A stretch of 64,000 nt of DNA, from contig NW_006494931.1 in the NCBI RefSeq assembly GCF_000471905.2, positions 3,735,713 to 3,799,712 of the forward strand, in the 5' to 3' direction. This DNA comes from Amborella trichopoda (Eukaryota; Streptophyta; Magnoliopsida; Amborellales; Amborellaceae). Each line of letters starts with the position of its first letter. Position 1 is the stretch's first letter. Shown piece after piece: positions 1 to 10,846 of the stretch. A program made the translations under genes and the position numbers. The notes beneath the pieces were generated by a model. It was given only the letters and a program-made list of their open reading frames with translations, searched no databases and was not told where the DNA came from.

Positions 1-343
1 GGCCGATCTAAGCATCACGGATGTCTTGTAGTATTTTATTTTTAATGTTTTTTTCTACAAATCAAAATAATCTGAAATTTAGAATGTACATTCATAAAAA
101 ATAGGCGAATCTACAAAAAATATCAAAAACATATATTTTACATGAAATAAATTGACCAAAATACCTTAAAAAGTTTCAGGGGTATTTTGATCAATTTATT
201 TTACGAATTATTTTTTTTATATTTTTATTAGGTGTACCTTACTAATACATATACACGCTTCAAATTTTAGATCATTCCAATTTGTAGAAAAATAAAATAA
301 AATTCAAACACTCTTGGACAACCGTGACTGTTAGATCGACCCA
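1..343. repeat. Foldback MITE, copy 1 (cut by window edge)
   Basis: The two halves are inverted copies of each other. The left arm runs from the window edge through TAGTATTTTATTTTTAATG, and the right arm ends near TGTTAGATCGACC. The centre is a short palindrome around a 'ttgaccaaaatacc' motif. It is the same family as the element at 451-846. No transposase is encoded, and the superfamily is not recognised. The left end and any target duplication lie outside the window. Confidence 0.6.
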
Positions 344-450
344 GATTCGATCTGAGCCATTGGTTGTTTACTGTACCGGTACGACGTACAAGAACTTTTC
401 CTATATATATAAATATATATCGAGAGAGAGAGAGGAAAACACTACGCAAG

Positions 451-846
451 ATTTCGCCTGCCCCAGTCACTGTCCAAAGTTCATCGTGCGGTTACGATTA
501 TTTGGTAGTATTTTATTTTTCATTTTTATTCTATAAATCGGAATTACTTGAAATTTGGAACATGTATTCATCAAAAATAGAGGAATCTTTGCAAAAATAT
601 AAAAAAAATATTTTACATGAAAACAATTGACCAAAATCCCCCCGAAATGTTTTAGGGGCATTTTGTCAATTGTTTTTTTGCGAATAATTGTTTTTGTATT
701 TTTATGAGATGCGACTTAGTAAGATGTACATACCCTCCAAATTTCAGGTCATTCCGATTTATAGAAAAAAAAAATGAAAAATAAAATACTACCGGACAAT
801 CGTGACTGTGCGATGAAACTTGGACGGTGATGAGGGTAGGCGAAAT
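451..846. repeat. Foldback MITE, copy 2 (complete)
   Basis: An almost complete palindrome of about 396 bp. It opens with ATTTCGCCTGCCCC and closes with GGGTAGGCGAAAT. The arms are about 190 bp and carry matched inner blocks: CACTGTCCAAAGTTCATCG, GGTAGTATTTTATTTTTCA and a CAATTGACC centre. It has no coding capacity. I could not see a convincing target-site duplication, so the superfamily stays open. A transcript across it would fold into one long hairpin. Confidence 0.65.
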
Positions 847-2114
847 CACTATTCATTTTCGCCTATAGCCGTTAGGAAGATTTTTCCATATATATATATA
901 TATATATATTTCTTTTGCTTGTCATAGTTTTGGGTTCTTAGAAATTGTAAACAAGAACAAATAAAATGCGTTAAAGATGACTACCACACGAATCTTTGTT
1001 GTAGTCCTTGGAATTATAAAAAGTATACAATGAGACCATTTACTTTTAATATAAGAAAGTCACAATCATTATTGACCTTTGGATATGAAATTGAGTGGTT
1101 GAGGATGTGTCATAGATTGGGTAAAAAGACCAAAACAAAATTTCTCGAATATTGTGATGCAATTCAATCTATTAGATTTCACATCCAATGGCTAATATGA
1201 TTATGACCTCCTTATACCAAAGATAAATAATTTTAGTAATAAATGCAAGCAATTGTCTCTTTAGAATGAAAAGAGTGCATATTTTCAAATTTACTATACA
1301 ACCATTACATGAAATCACTGCCTTTTGAAAATGGGCTGTGATTTCATGCAACGGTTGTATCATAGTATAATGTAACCACACTTCTAGAAAATCATGTTTG
1401 TGGTATTTATATGACCTAAAATTTTTCACACACACTCTCTTCATCTCAATAATCAATCTACAAAAAAAAGTAATTTGTACCCTGTATATGGTCAAAATGA
1501 GTCATCTCCAACAATAAATATAAACCGTTCATTTGATAAATTTCAAGATCTAGGCGTTTATGAATTCAAAATCTTTTTTTTTTAATATCGTTAATCTAAT
1601 GATAATAAAATTATCTAAATAATTTGAAAAGAAAAAAGATCATTCTAAAGTCTAAATCTAAACATCTCACCAAAATAGACGGGCTATGTTAATTGGGCTA
1701 AAAATATACTTTCTAGATGCATTTTTCAAATTTCTCTTTTTTGTAATTGTTCATTAGAATGAAAAGAGTGTATATTTTAAATTTTGGATCAAACAAATGG
1801 CCCTAACATAATATTTGAAAGTTGTTGCATCATTTTACTATACAACCATTGCATAAAATCACTGCCCGATATCCTGAGCTCCACCACCATAGTGCGTTGA
1901 TTCTTAAAAAATGAAGAAACGGGTGCTCGAGGTGGAACCTGGTGTGCTAGAAATACCTATCGGGCTAAATGTCAAATATGCCCTAATGTTAAAGCAAAAT
2001 CTAAACTTGCCTATTTAGGGAAAGATTCAACTCATGAAAGGAGCATGAAAAGTCTATGCAGTTATAAAAGAGAGGGAGAGAGAGGGAGAGATATTATTCA
2101 TAATATTATAAAGG
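847..2114. other. Intergenic DNA with short repeats and one hairpin
   Basis: No gene is supported. It contains a (TA)n run at about 889-909. An imperfect inverted repeat lies at 1292-1367, with arms of about 32 nt around an ~11-nt loop. Two direct blocks recur about 0.5 kb apart: TTAGAATGAAAAGAGTG at 1261 and 1753, and a CTATACAACCATT block at about 1293 and 1839. Confidence 0.5.
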
Positions 2115-2484
2115 AAAATGTTTATATAAGGATGCAACCTTATAATGTAGAACTACGGATGCATCTAAAAAATCTATTGAAAAAGGCAGTTTTAATGTTG
2201 AAAAACCCTTTGATTGATCATCTCGACATCGAGATGTTTGACCATGAAAAATAAAAAGATTTTAAGTCTAAAAAATAATGCATTTTACAACATATTATCT
2301 ACACTGTCCATTTTCAAGATTTTCATATGTTTATAGATATACTTGATTTTAATCATTCTTTAAATTTAAAATTTCTTAATTAGATATAAAAATAGATTTT
2401 GAGATAATACTAAGAACATTTTACATCAAAATTATATACCATGATAAAATTTGAAGGTGCACCTTACCTCTACAGCTACGGATG
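2115..2484 (+). repeat. Dispersed inverted-repeat element, family 'alpha', copy 1
   Basis: One of five related ~350-bp elements in this window (others at 17201, 34778, 37140 and 48177). Shared landmarks are a GTTTATATAAGG-type end, a CATCTCGACATCGAGATG core, and an ATTTTCAAGATTTTCATAT-like block followed by a TTTAGATAT/TTTGAGATAATA block. Copies 1 and 5 have the core in this orientation; the other three are inverted. It has no coding capacity and looks like a non-autonomous DNA element of unknown superfamily. Confidence 0.6.
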
Positions 2485-2556
2485 CATCAGTATGCCAACT
2501 GCACCCTATCATAAATGTTTCTTAATGGTAAGTGATTGTTGGAAATGAGTTTCTAT

Positions 2557-3550
2557 GGCCCATTTGGCTCCGTGGAAATGGATCTCAAGCCTGTAAATGT
2601 TGTTTCGATGCTCTCCTAGTGTGGGACTTCCATTTTTGCGTGGAGATCGATTTCCACATTTTAAGCCTTTTTAGAAATGGTGGTATTAACATCTGTGGGA
2701 GATCAAAAGAGAGCCACGGGCCCCAAAATATTGCTATTCAATATATTTTATAGAGTGAGTTGAGGTCCACCTAAGAAGAGCACCTCAGATCCTAGAGCTG
2801 TAATAATTGTAATAATTAATATATGAATAATAAATCATATATTATAATAAATGAAATTTATAATTAATAAATCAATTATATATGATAATAATTATATGAT
2901 AAATAATACATCTAATACTATTTATAATATTTATATTATAACATATTGTAATATATAATAATTAATACATAACCATGTATATATATAACATTGTAATAAT
3001 ATACATAGAATTATAAAATAGTAAAGTATGATTTTATATTATTGTATAATATTATAATGCTATATGATATTATATTTTAATATATAATAATTATACAAAA
3101 TATATAATTAACATTAATTACATGTAATAATTATATAACAATTATCATAATTACAAGAATTTATATAGATGTAGTAATTACATGTTATGATTATAATTTA
3201 ATTATAACATGTATAAGTAATATGTATATTATAATAGATATATAATATTATAATATAATTAATATATACTGCATGAAATAATTATTATATGCAATATTAT
3301 TTTATATAACATAATCTTATTATATAATATTATATGCTATAATTTTCGAGGGACATATCTTTCAGGTAATTCAAACAGTGGAAAGGCATCTTCCAAGCCT
3401 CTTACTAGAAGCTATTCATACACCAGACATCAATATTCTAGAAAATGTGAAATATAGGAGATACCAAACCCATGAGACATATTTCAAAAATACCAATCCC
3501 AGGAGATGTATTTCCCAAGGATATCCATTTTCAGGGAACCAAATGAGGCC
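2557..3550. mobile_element. Tourist-like (PIF/Harbinger type) element with AT-rich core
   Basis: The left end reads GGCCCATTTGGCTCC; the right end, reverse-complemented, reads GGCCTCATTTGGTTCCC. The ends match over roughly 28 bp. The CCATTTGG-type terminus and a flanking TTA on the right (CTA on the left) fit PIF/Harbinger Tourist elements, which duplicate TWA. From about 2800 to 3340 the core is almost pure TATAATAT-type DNA. The right 200 bp are homologous to the right end of the larger element at 41783-43637. No transposase is visible. Confidence 0.6.
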
Positions 3551-4154
3551 TTAGAGTAGTTCATAGGCTGAATTATGTATAAAGAAATTTATAACATATT
3601 CTTGCATAAAATGATGGTCATTTCAAGAGAACTATTAATGAAGTTTATTAAAGAGGGTAAAAATTGATATGGGCCAATTGTACAAGAGCCATCCATCACT
3701 ATTTCTTCGGTGGAAAGAAGGTCACCACACAGTTCTCCGCCCCTTACATGGTTCTACTCTTCTCTAAAGCAACACAATAATTTTTTTTGTTTTTTTGGTA
3801 AGTTCAGTTAGGAATGGGTCGTCCTCTACCTGCATTAGGAATAGATCTCAAAACATAATATTGTGGTGCCACCGCCCTAACCACCTAACCTTGAGCCCAT
3901 TCCTATAAAGAGACATATTTCTTTAATAGCTTCCTTGTGCAAATGTTTTGCACAACATTAAAGGATGATGCCCTTACATTAGGCTTTCCTTTGACTCTTC
4001 TCCGTCAAAATGTAAACCATTAAAACCTTAGACATCACCTGGTTATAATTTTGGATTTTATACCTCAAAAGACCAATGCAACTAAGAATGAATCATATCT
4101 GTACATAAAATGAAGTGGTCTATGTTATAAAAAATAATGCATTTGTGCCTCTAG
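3551..4154. other. Intergenic DNA or intron 5' of the small hydrophilic gene
   Basis: I see no gene or repeat. If the gene at 4155-4678 is live, this stretch belongs to its upstream intron. Confidence 0.3.
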
Positions 4155-4678
4155 GTGAGGTGGAAGAGGTGATAGAGAAGGTGGAAACTGTGGCTAAGGT
4201 TGTCGAAAAGGTGGCAATTGTGGTTGAGGAAGTGTCTTCATATATTGCTGACAAACTTCCAGAGGGTGGAAACCTCAAAGAAGCAGCCATCCTTGTCGAA
4301 AATGTTTCAAAGGAAGTTGTTAATGATGCTCAGGTCGCCAAGGATTTAATTCACAAGGTCCCTTTCATGTACCCTATTGATTTTTTCTTTTTTAATAATT
4401 CATTGGGGATGACAGGCCCCTTTTAGTTAATAGTTTTTTAAGATATCAATGGGATTGTAAGCCATAACGTGCAACTGAGTAGATATTGATTTCACCCATA
4501 AATTTATTCGTTCTAAATATACAATATATATATATTTTTATCTTTTTCTTGTTTTATAATTGTGTTTATCTATCAAATGTAGCTAGGTGAATTGAAGGAC
4601 GAAGTAGAAGAAGTTATTGAGCCAGTAGTCAAAAATCAAGAGTTGCTCAGGGCTAAACATGACAACAAGAAAACATGA
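4155..4678 (+). CDS. Last two exons of a small hydrophilic helical protein (partial gene or pseudogene)
   Basis: The first exon runs from 4155, after a TGCCTCTAG acceptor, to 4357, before a weak AAG|GTCCCT donor. The second runs from 4583, after TCAAATGTAG, to the TGA at 4676-4678. The reading frame is continuous and phases match. Together they encode about 99 residues rich in Val, Glu and Lys with heptad-like repeats (EEVIEKVETVAKVVEKVA), a central DKLPEGGNLKEAA motif and an acidic LKDEVEEVIEPVV tail. No membrane segment is visible. From memory this resembles a plant-specific, probably plastid, uncharacterised family; I assign no function. No start codon or transit peptide is seen in the 4 kb upstream, so 5' exons either lie beyond the left edge or are lost. 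The codon pattern suggests past selection on the protein. Confidence 0.5.
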
Positions 4679-5267
4679 ATTCAATTTCTTTATTGATGTC
4701 ATAAATCTTGCTCATTCAGATTTGGCTAAGGATTCATTATCCTTACCTTGTCGAACTAGCTCTCTATTATTATTTATCGCAACCTTGCGAATTATTAGCT
4801 TTTCATATCATCTGGATTTCATGTTTTAGAAGCAAGGTATACTTTTCTCTTATGTAAGGTAAGAATGATATTTAGACTTTTTACCTGTTCAATTTTCAGA
4901 TGCGTGGGTTGCAAGTCTGGTGGTCATCTACTTACCAGTTATATGTGTTCCAAGATCATAGTGTTTGCTTGTGTGTGTATGTGTATGCGATACGAATAGA
5001 CTGAAATCCCAAAATAATTCCCATTCTGATTGTGGATCATTCACAAGGATTCTGAAATTATGCTAAAGCCATTCATAATAAAAGTTAGGGACTGTTTTTT
5101 AAAAAATAAAAAAAATAAAAAAAAAGAGAGAAAAAAAAAAAACAAAGGCTTCAATATTCTTTCAAGAAAATAGACCTTAAGAGATTTTATTTTTGACTTT
5201 GGCTCTCCTACCTTTATATAGAGGGGCAAATAAATCCATTTTAAATCTAAATCTTATAGCATTTTTC
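4679..5267. other. Possible 3'UTR and intergenic DNA
   Basis: No gene is supported. An A-rich tract at about 5098-5143 is the only distinct feature. Confidence 0.3.
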
Positions 5268-8200
5268 TGTTGATTGCGTGAAATCCATGTTTCGGCTTCT
5301 CTTACCTATTATATAGGAGAACCAATCCTTAGGATATTGGTTGTTATAGTTTAGGAAGATTATATTATTTAGGAAGGTGAATATTTGGGTTTTGGATGGA
5401 ACGTGATTTCTAGTGGTTATCTTTCACTCTTTAAAAGATGGAATTTCTAGGAAGCCTCACTTAGGTGATTTTTTTAGGTGCTTCTTTTTATATAAATTAA
5501 GCTTTGTAAAGAGAGAAAATAACACATAAAAAATAGAGATGCAAAAATGGAGAGAATGGTTTCTTTTGTCTTTTTGTGTGGGTATTTTAGAAAAATAGAA
5601 TATGTTTTAGGGTTTGAGAGAGAGAGCTTATAATCATTTATATTATTCATACTTGCATGATGTTTTTCTGATTAGTAAAAGAGAACTTTGTTGTCCCGTG
5701 GATATAGACAACTTGCCGAATCATGTAAATATTTGTATCTCTCTTTTTATATTTTTTTGTATTTTTTTTATTTCCCTTATTTTTCCCAAATCTCGGTTTT
5801 TATCCTCTACAATAGGGTATCAGAACCTTAGGGTTTTAGATCCTTGTTGGGTATGAGGTTTGTGGCAGAACGCAAATCTTTAAAGATAGCTGGAAGAAGT
5901 TCAACCAGATACAAAATTTCAAATTTTAATGGTTCGGATTTCTCAACCTAGGAATTAAAGATACATTTGATGTTGGTGAAAGACGGTCGTGTAATGGGTT
6001 TAAAAGGCAGAGAAGATAAATTAGAAATGATGGATGATTAGGAATTTGATGAGAATGATGAATTGGCCAGGGCAGATATTTTTTTAGTACTTGATGAGTT
6101 TGTTTTATTCCATGTCACATCAGAAACTACTGCGAAAGATTTATGGGACAGGCTGAAAAATACTTATGAAGGTAAACATCTTCCTAATCAAATTTTTCTT
6201 CTCTGAAAACTTTATAATCTCGATATGAGTAATAGTGCATCTTTGCATGGGCACTTAAATGAGGTTATTGCCTTTATTAGCAAGTTGATGTCGCTAGATA
6301 TAAAAATTGATGAAAAAGACAAAATAGCTATAATTACTTTGTTCTATGCCGCAATAATGAGATGGATTGACCATGAATCTTAATAGTGGAAACTTTTTTG
6401 AATTTTATTTTGTTGTTTTAGCACTACTGACAGATGAGTCTAGGCGAAAGTCTAGTCAGGATTTCTCTGAGAATGTGTTTGTAACACGGGGAAGATCAAT
6501 GGAGAGAATTTTGTATCAAGATCAATCATGATCTATTTTAATAATATTCTTGAATTTCTATCAAAAAAAAAGAAAGATCAACCATGATCTAAATCACGAA
6601 AGCGAAGTGTTGGAGCTGTGGAAAATTAGACCATGTGAGGAAAGATGAAGGAACAAAAAGGGAACCAAGAAGCTCCTAAATCTGATTTTAATGAGAAGTC
6701 TAGTTTAGTGGTTATCAAGGAAATCTAGTAGAAGAAACTTAAGTTTTCTCTGTGGATAGGGAGAAAATTTTACAATATTGGTCACTTGGTTCAGGTGCAG
6801 AAATAATAACTCATATAAAATAGTAGGAGTAGGGATGTAAGAATCAAGATACTCAGTGGAGTCATATGCATTATCCCAGGTGTCTTACATGTTTCAGGTC
6901 TTAGAATGAGTCTCTTGTCCTTGGGAAAATTTAATTAGCAAGGTTTCAAATTTACAGGTAAAAGTAGATGTCTGAAAGTTTCAATAGGAGCACTAATGTT
7001 GCAAAAGGAGAGTTAGCAGACAATTTGTACAAACTTGTTGGAGAAACAATTTTGGGAGAGGCTGATATTACAGAGGTGGACTCCGTCATGACATGACATG
7101 CATGTTTGGGTCACATGAGTGAGCCTGAACTTAAAGTACTTCTCAATAAAATTCTTCTACGGAGTTTAAAATTTTTTAATTTAGATTTTTGTGAGTCATG
7201 CTTATTTAGAAAGCAGCACAAATTGCATTTTGATTTATCCATCGCTGAAAGTACATAGCTCGATTGGTTGTAAAAAGTTATGCACATAAATCAGGTACTG
7301 ATTTTGATGAGATTTTTTCTCCTGTTGTGTGCATGTCCACTATTAGAGTTGTTTTAGCTATTATTGTTGTTCTTGATTTAGAATTGAAACAATTAGATGT
7401 GAAACTGTATTTTTGCATGGTAGCTTAAAAGAATAAATCTATATGATCCAACCTGAGAGTTTTATTGAGGAAGATAAATAAAACTTAGTTTTTTGGCTCA
7501 AGAAAACGTTGTATGAGTTGAAACAAATGTTGAGGTGTTGGTACAAACAATTTAACTCTTTCATATTGAGCTTGAATTTTTGTAAATGTTAAGCTGACCA
7601 TTGTGCCTATTTTCATGGTTATGGTGATGAAAGCTTTATTATCTTGTTTTAATATGTCGATAGCATGATTTTTGCATAACCAAACATAGAGAATATTGCA
7701 ATACTTAAATCTTAGTTGACTAGGGAATTTGAGATAAAACATTTGGGACTCATTAATCGAATTATTGGGATGAGTGTACTTAGATACAGGAATAACATGA
7801 AAATCTAGTTGATTCAAAAGAGTTATATGGAGAGGGTTATGATGTGCTTCAATATGCAAATTACCAAATCCGTTAGTACCAAATTTTCTATGCATATGAA
7901 GTTGTCTTCGAAACAATGGCTTAGCACTGAAGGAGAGAAAACATAGATGTCTCAAGTACAATATTCATCAGCAATAAGGAGCCTCATATTTGCTATGGTT
8001 AACACCAAACCTGACATAGCACAAGTAGTGGGAGTTGTGAGCAGATATGTAGCAAATATGGGCCATGATCACTAGACAACTGTGAAGTGGATCCTTTGGT
8101 ATTGAAAAGGAACTGGAAATGATAATATTTGTTATAATGGAATGGATTTGAAAGTGCAGATTTTGCAAGTGACTTGGATAAAAGAAGGTCCATAACCAGG

Positions 8201-8818
8201 TATGCTTTTCCTTTAAGAGGTGATGCAATTAGTTGGTTATCAAGGTTGCAGTATGTGGTAGCATTGTTTTCTACATAGGCTGACTATATGACACTTACTC
8301 ATGCATCTAAAAATACAATTTGGCTAAATAGGCTACTTGGTGAATTCCAAGTTGAGCAAGAAGATATATCGATTCACTATGATAACCAGAGTACCTTGTT
8401 TCTAGTAAGAAATCTAACTTTCGATGATAGGACTAAACATATTGTTCAATATCACTTTATTCGTGATGTGATAAAAGATGGGAAAAAATTTATTACAGAA
8501 AATCCTATTAATGACAATCTAACGGATATGTTGACTAAGCCCACAGGAAAGGGAAAGTTCACTAGTTGCAGGATTTCCTTGGGGCTCGTGGTTACTTGAT
8601 GACTAATAATTTGTGGGTAGCAATTGTTTGGAGCAGACTAGTCAGAATGGAAACATGTCTTCAAGTGGAAGAATGTTGGGTGTGTGATCCATGTTTCATT
8701 AGACTCATGCTTCTCTTTCCTATCATATAGGAGAACCAATCCTTACGATATTAGTTGTTATAGTTTAGTAAGATCCTATTATTTAGGAAGGTGAATATTT
8801 ATGTTTCGGATGGCACGT
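5268..8818 (+). mobile_element. Ty1/copia LTR retrotransposon, fossil
   Basis: The 5' LTR is about 5268-5811 (TGTTG...TACA). It is followed at 5814 by a GGTATCAGAACC primer-binding site of the initiator-Met tRNA type. A partial 3' LTR (8674-8818) follows a purine-rich AAGTGGAAGAA tract. Parts in order are a UBN2-type gag remnant (about 5920-6370), a GAG-pre-integrase/integrase trace (about 7080-7260), reverse transcriptase pieces (about 7280-7900) and an RNase H domain with a recognisable copia C-terminus (about 8280-8600). Gene order fits copia. It is broken with many (well over ten) lesions and is long dead. The shared LTR parts look roughly 80-85% alike by eye, so it is old. Confidence 0.85.
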
Positions 8819-9452
8819 GTGTGTAGGGTATTTTTGACGCACTTATATCTTGGTACAAAAAAAAGAAAGCAGTTACAACCTAGATCCTCAGGTACCAAAA
8901 ATACATGGGGACTATGGAAATACCTGACCAAATAACCCTAATTTTTGAAAATTTTAAAAAGGTGTCATCTCAACCTTCAAGACAGCATGTGAGGTAGCAG
9001 TTGATGTATCAAAATATGTTTACCAAGTTTCATCTCGATCCGACAAAGATAAAGCATATCATAATAAAATTTCAGTTGTTTCTCCAATATGCTCAAAATG
9101 CCTTATAACTGGAGATATATTGGCAAGGTCTCAGATGATCATCAGACCACCACACACGAACTCAGAACGCCTAAAAGCCTCAGAATACCAAGTTTCGACT
9201 CATTTGGACTATCCAGGGGCTGCCTTTCATAAAATGAATTGGACTTACACTATTCACAATGAGCCACAATGAACCATTTTCCATTTATGAAAATTGTGTT
9301 TTTCAAAAATGGGATTTCTTGCAAGCAACAGAATTTCTTCATTTTAATGCTCAATCGATCCCAAATTTTAATATGTTGTTCATATCGCCAAGATACATGT
9401 TTTGACATACAACACGCACGGTGAGGGGTCCCGGATAAGAAGAAATCCTAAA
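8819..9452. other. Unassigned intergenic DNA
   Basis: No gene or recognised repeat. The 3' LTR homology stops at about 8818, and what follows does not match the 5' LTR. Confidence 0.3.
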
Positions 9453-9640
9453 GGGCCCATTTGGATAGGAGGAAATTAGGAATCCTAGAAATTTGAAGTC
9501 CAAGGAAATCTATGAATTTTCAATAGCAAGGATTTTTGTCATGGATTCCTCAAATCTCTTGTTTGGATAAACTATACAAAATTCATGGATTCCTCGCAAT
9601 CATTTCCATATCTATTGTTTGGTAACAAAACTTGGTACAA
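9453..9640. repeat. Possible single end of a Tourist-like element
   Basis: It opens with GGGCCCATTTGGATAGGA, like the ends of the elements at 2557 and 41783. No partner end was found, so this would be a remnant. Confidence 0.3.
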
Positions 9641-9956
9641 TTCTCTCTCTACATTTTTTTATACTTTCTCTCTCTAAAACTCAAAAGTTGGGATAGTGTA
9701 TCTATAAAAAATTTGAGATAGTTTCTATCTCTAAAATTTGATATTGTTTCTCTCTCTTCCTCTCCCCCTCTCTCGATCTCTATCTCTCTCCTTTATCTTG
9801 TTGCCATCTCCCTCATCTCTGCCACTCTTCGCTCTTATCTCTTCCGCTCTTTGTCTTAACCTCTCTCTCTCTTTCATACCCTCTTCTTCTTATCCTTCTA
9901 ACCTACGTTCTCTATCTCTTCTCTCTTATTCTATCTTCATCTCACTCGCATCTGTC
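9641..9956. repeat. CT-rich low-complexity tract
   Basis: Dominated by TCTCTC and CTTCC runs on the + strand. The open frames in it are products of low complexity and are not called as genes. Confidence 0.6.
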
Positions 9957-10360
9957 TTTTCTTGAACGCTTTCGTCGTTATAATTCCCTATTGAAAGGGG
10001 TTTACGTCAAAAGGTTATCCGAGCATTGAGAGGTCTTCCCTCCTCTTATCATCTCTTCTTTGATCTTTGTCATCTCACCCGCATCTCTCTTTTCTTGAAT
10101 GATTCCATCGTTATAATTCCTTCTGGAAGGGGGTTTATTTCAGAAGGTTGTCCGAGCATTGAGAGGTCTTGCCTCCTCTTATCATCTCTTTTTTGCTCTT
10201 CTTCATCTCACCACATCTCTATTTTCTTGAATGCTTATGTCGTTATAATTCCTCCTGGAATGGGGTTTATGTCTGAAGGTTGTCCGAGCATTGAGAGGTC
10301 TTGCCTCCTCTTATCATCTCTTTTTTGCTCTTCTTCATCTCACTCATTTCTCTCTTATTT
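9957..10360 (+). repeat. Minisatellite, ~132-bp unit, three copies plus a partial fourth
   Basis: Units start with TTTTCTTGAA at 9957, 10090 and 10222. Each contains GTCGTTATAATTCC (or close variants), CCGAGCATTGAGAGGTCTT and CTCCTCTTATCATCTCTT. Units 2 and 3 are closer to each other than to unit 1. The array runs into the RNase H-like remnant at 10400. Confidence 0.75.
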
Positions 10361-10399
10361 TAAAAACTTCTTTGATCATCACTCTCAAGACCTCTAAGG

Positions 10400-10846
10400 G
10401 TCAGCGAAACCTTCTCAAGCTGTACTACAAACACGTGATTCAAGACACAACACAACGCAAGAGAGTTGGAGGTAAACTGAATCGAGAGCCAAGGGGTTTT
10501 TCAACTACTAATTATGCGGAACTAAGAGCGTTACTCGAAGATTTGAAAATTTTTACTATAACGAATTGTGGTAACAATTGTTAGATTGAAAGGGATTCAT
10601 TAAATGTTATTAAATGGTGTAACAAGGAGCAACGCGTGCTATGGGAACTCCAGCCCATTATGGTTGCAGATCTTAGATATTGTTTCCCCTGTATTGGTCT
10701 CCTTCTCTCATGTTTTTCAAGAAGCTAATTCTGTAGCTGATGCTCTGGCTAAGGGTGGTTCTTCTTTACCTTCCCTTCTCATTACTAATGATATAATTTT
10801 CTTTCCTTAGTATTCAATAAAGGTAGTAACATTTGTCAAAAAAAGG
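10400..10846 (+). mobile_element. LINE (L1-type) 3' end with RNase H-like remnant
   Basis: Translation gives a plant RVT_3/RNase H-like core: NYAELRALLEDLKI, then an IERDSLNVIKWC block, and in another frame FSHVFQEANSVADALAKGG. That is the usual order (AEL...L, ...DSLNV, ...REAN..ADALA) at the C-terminus of plant L1 LINE ORF2 and in domesticated RNase H-like genes. The sequence ends with TTAGTATTCAATAAAGGTAG and a short A-rich tail (CAAAAAAAGG, about 10840), as in plant L1 3' ends. Frame changes within the domain show it is dead. The 5' part is absent, as expected for 5'-truncated LINE copies. Confidence 0.6.

Noticed and set aside
9738-10397. Open frames of 75-123 codons rich in Ser and Leu
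   Set aside because: They come from a CT-rich tract and a 132-bp minisatellite; the frame merely repeats with the DNA.
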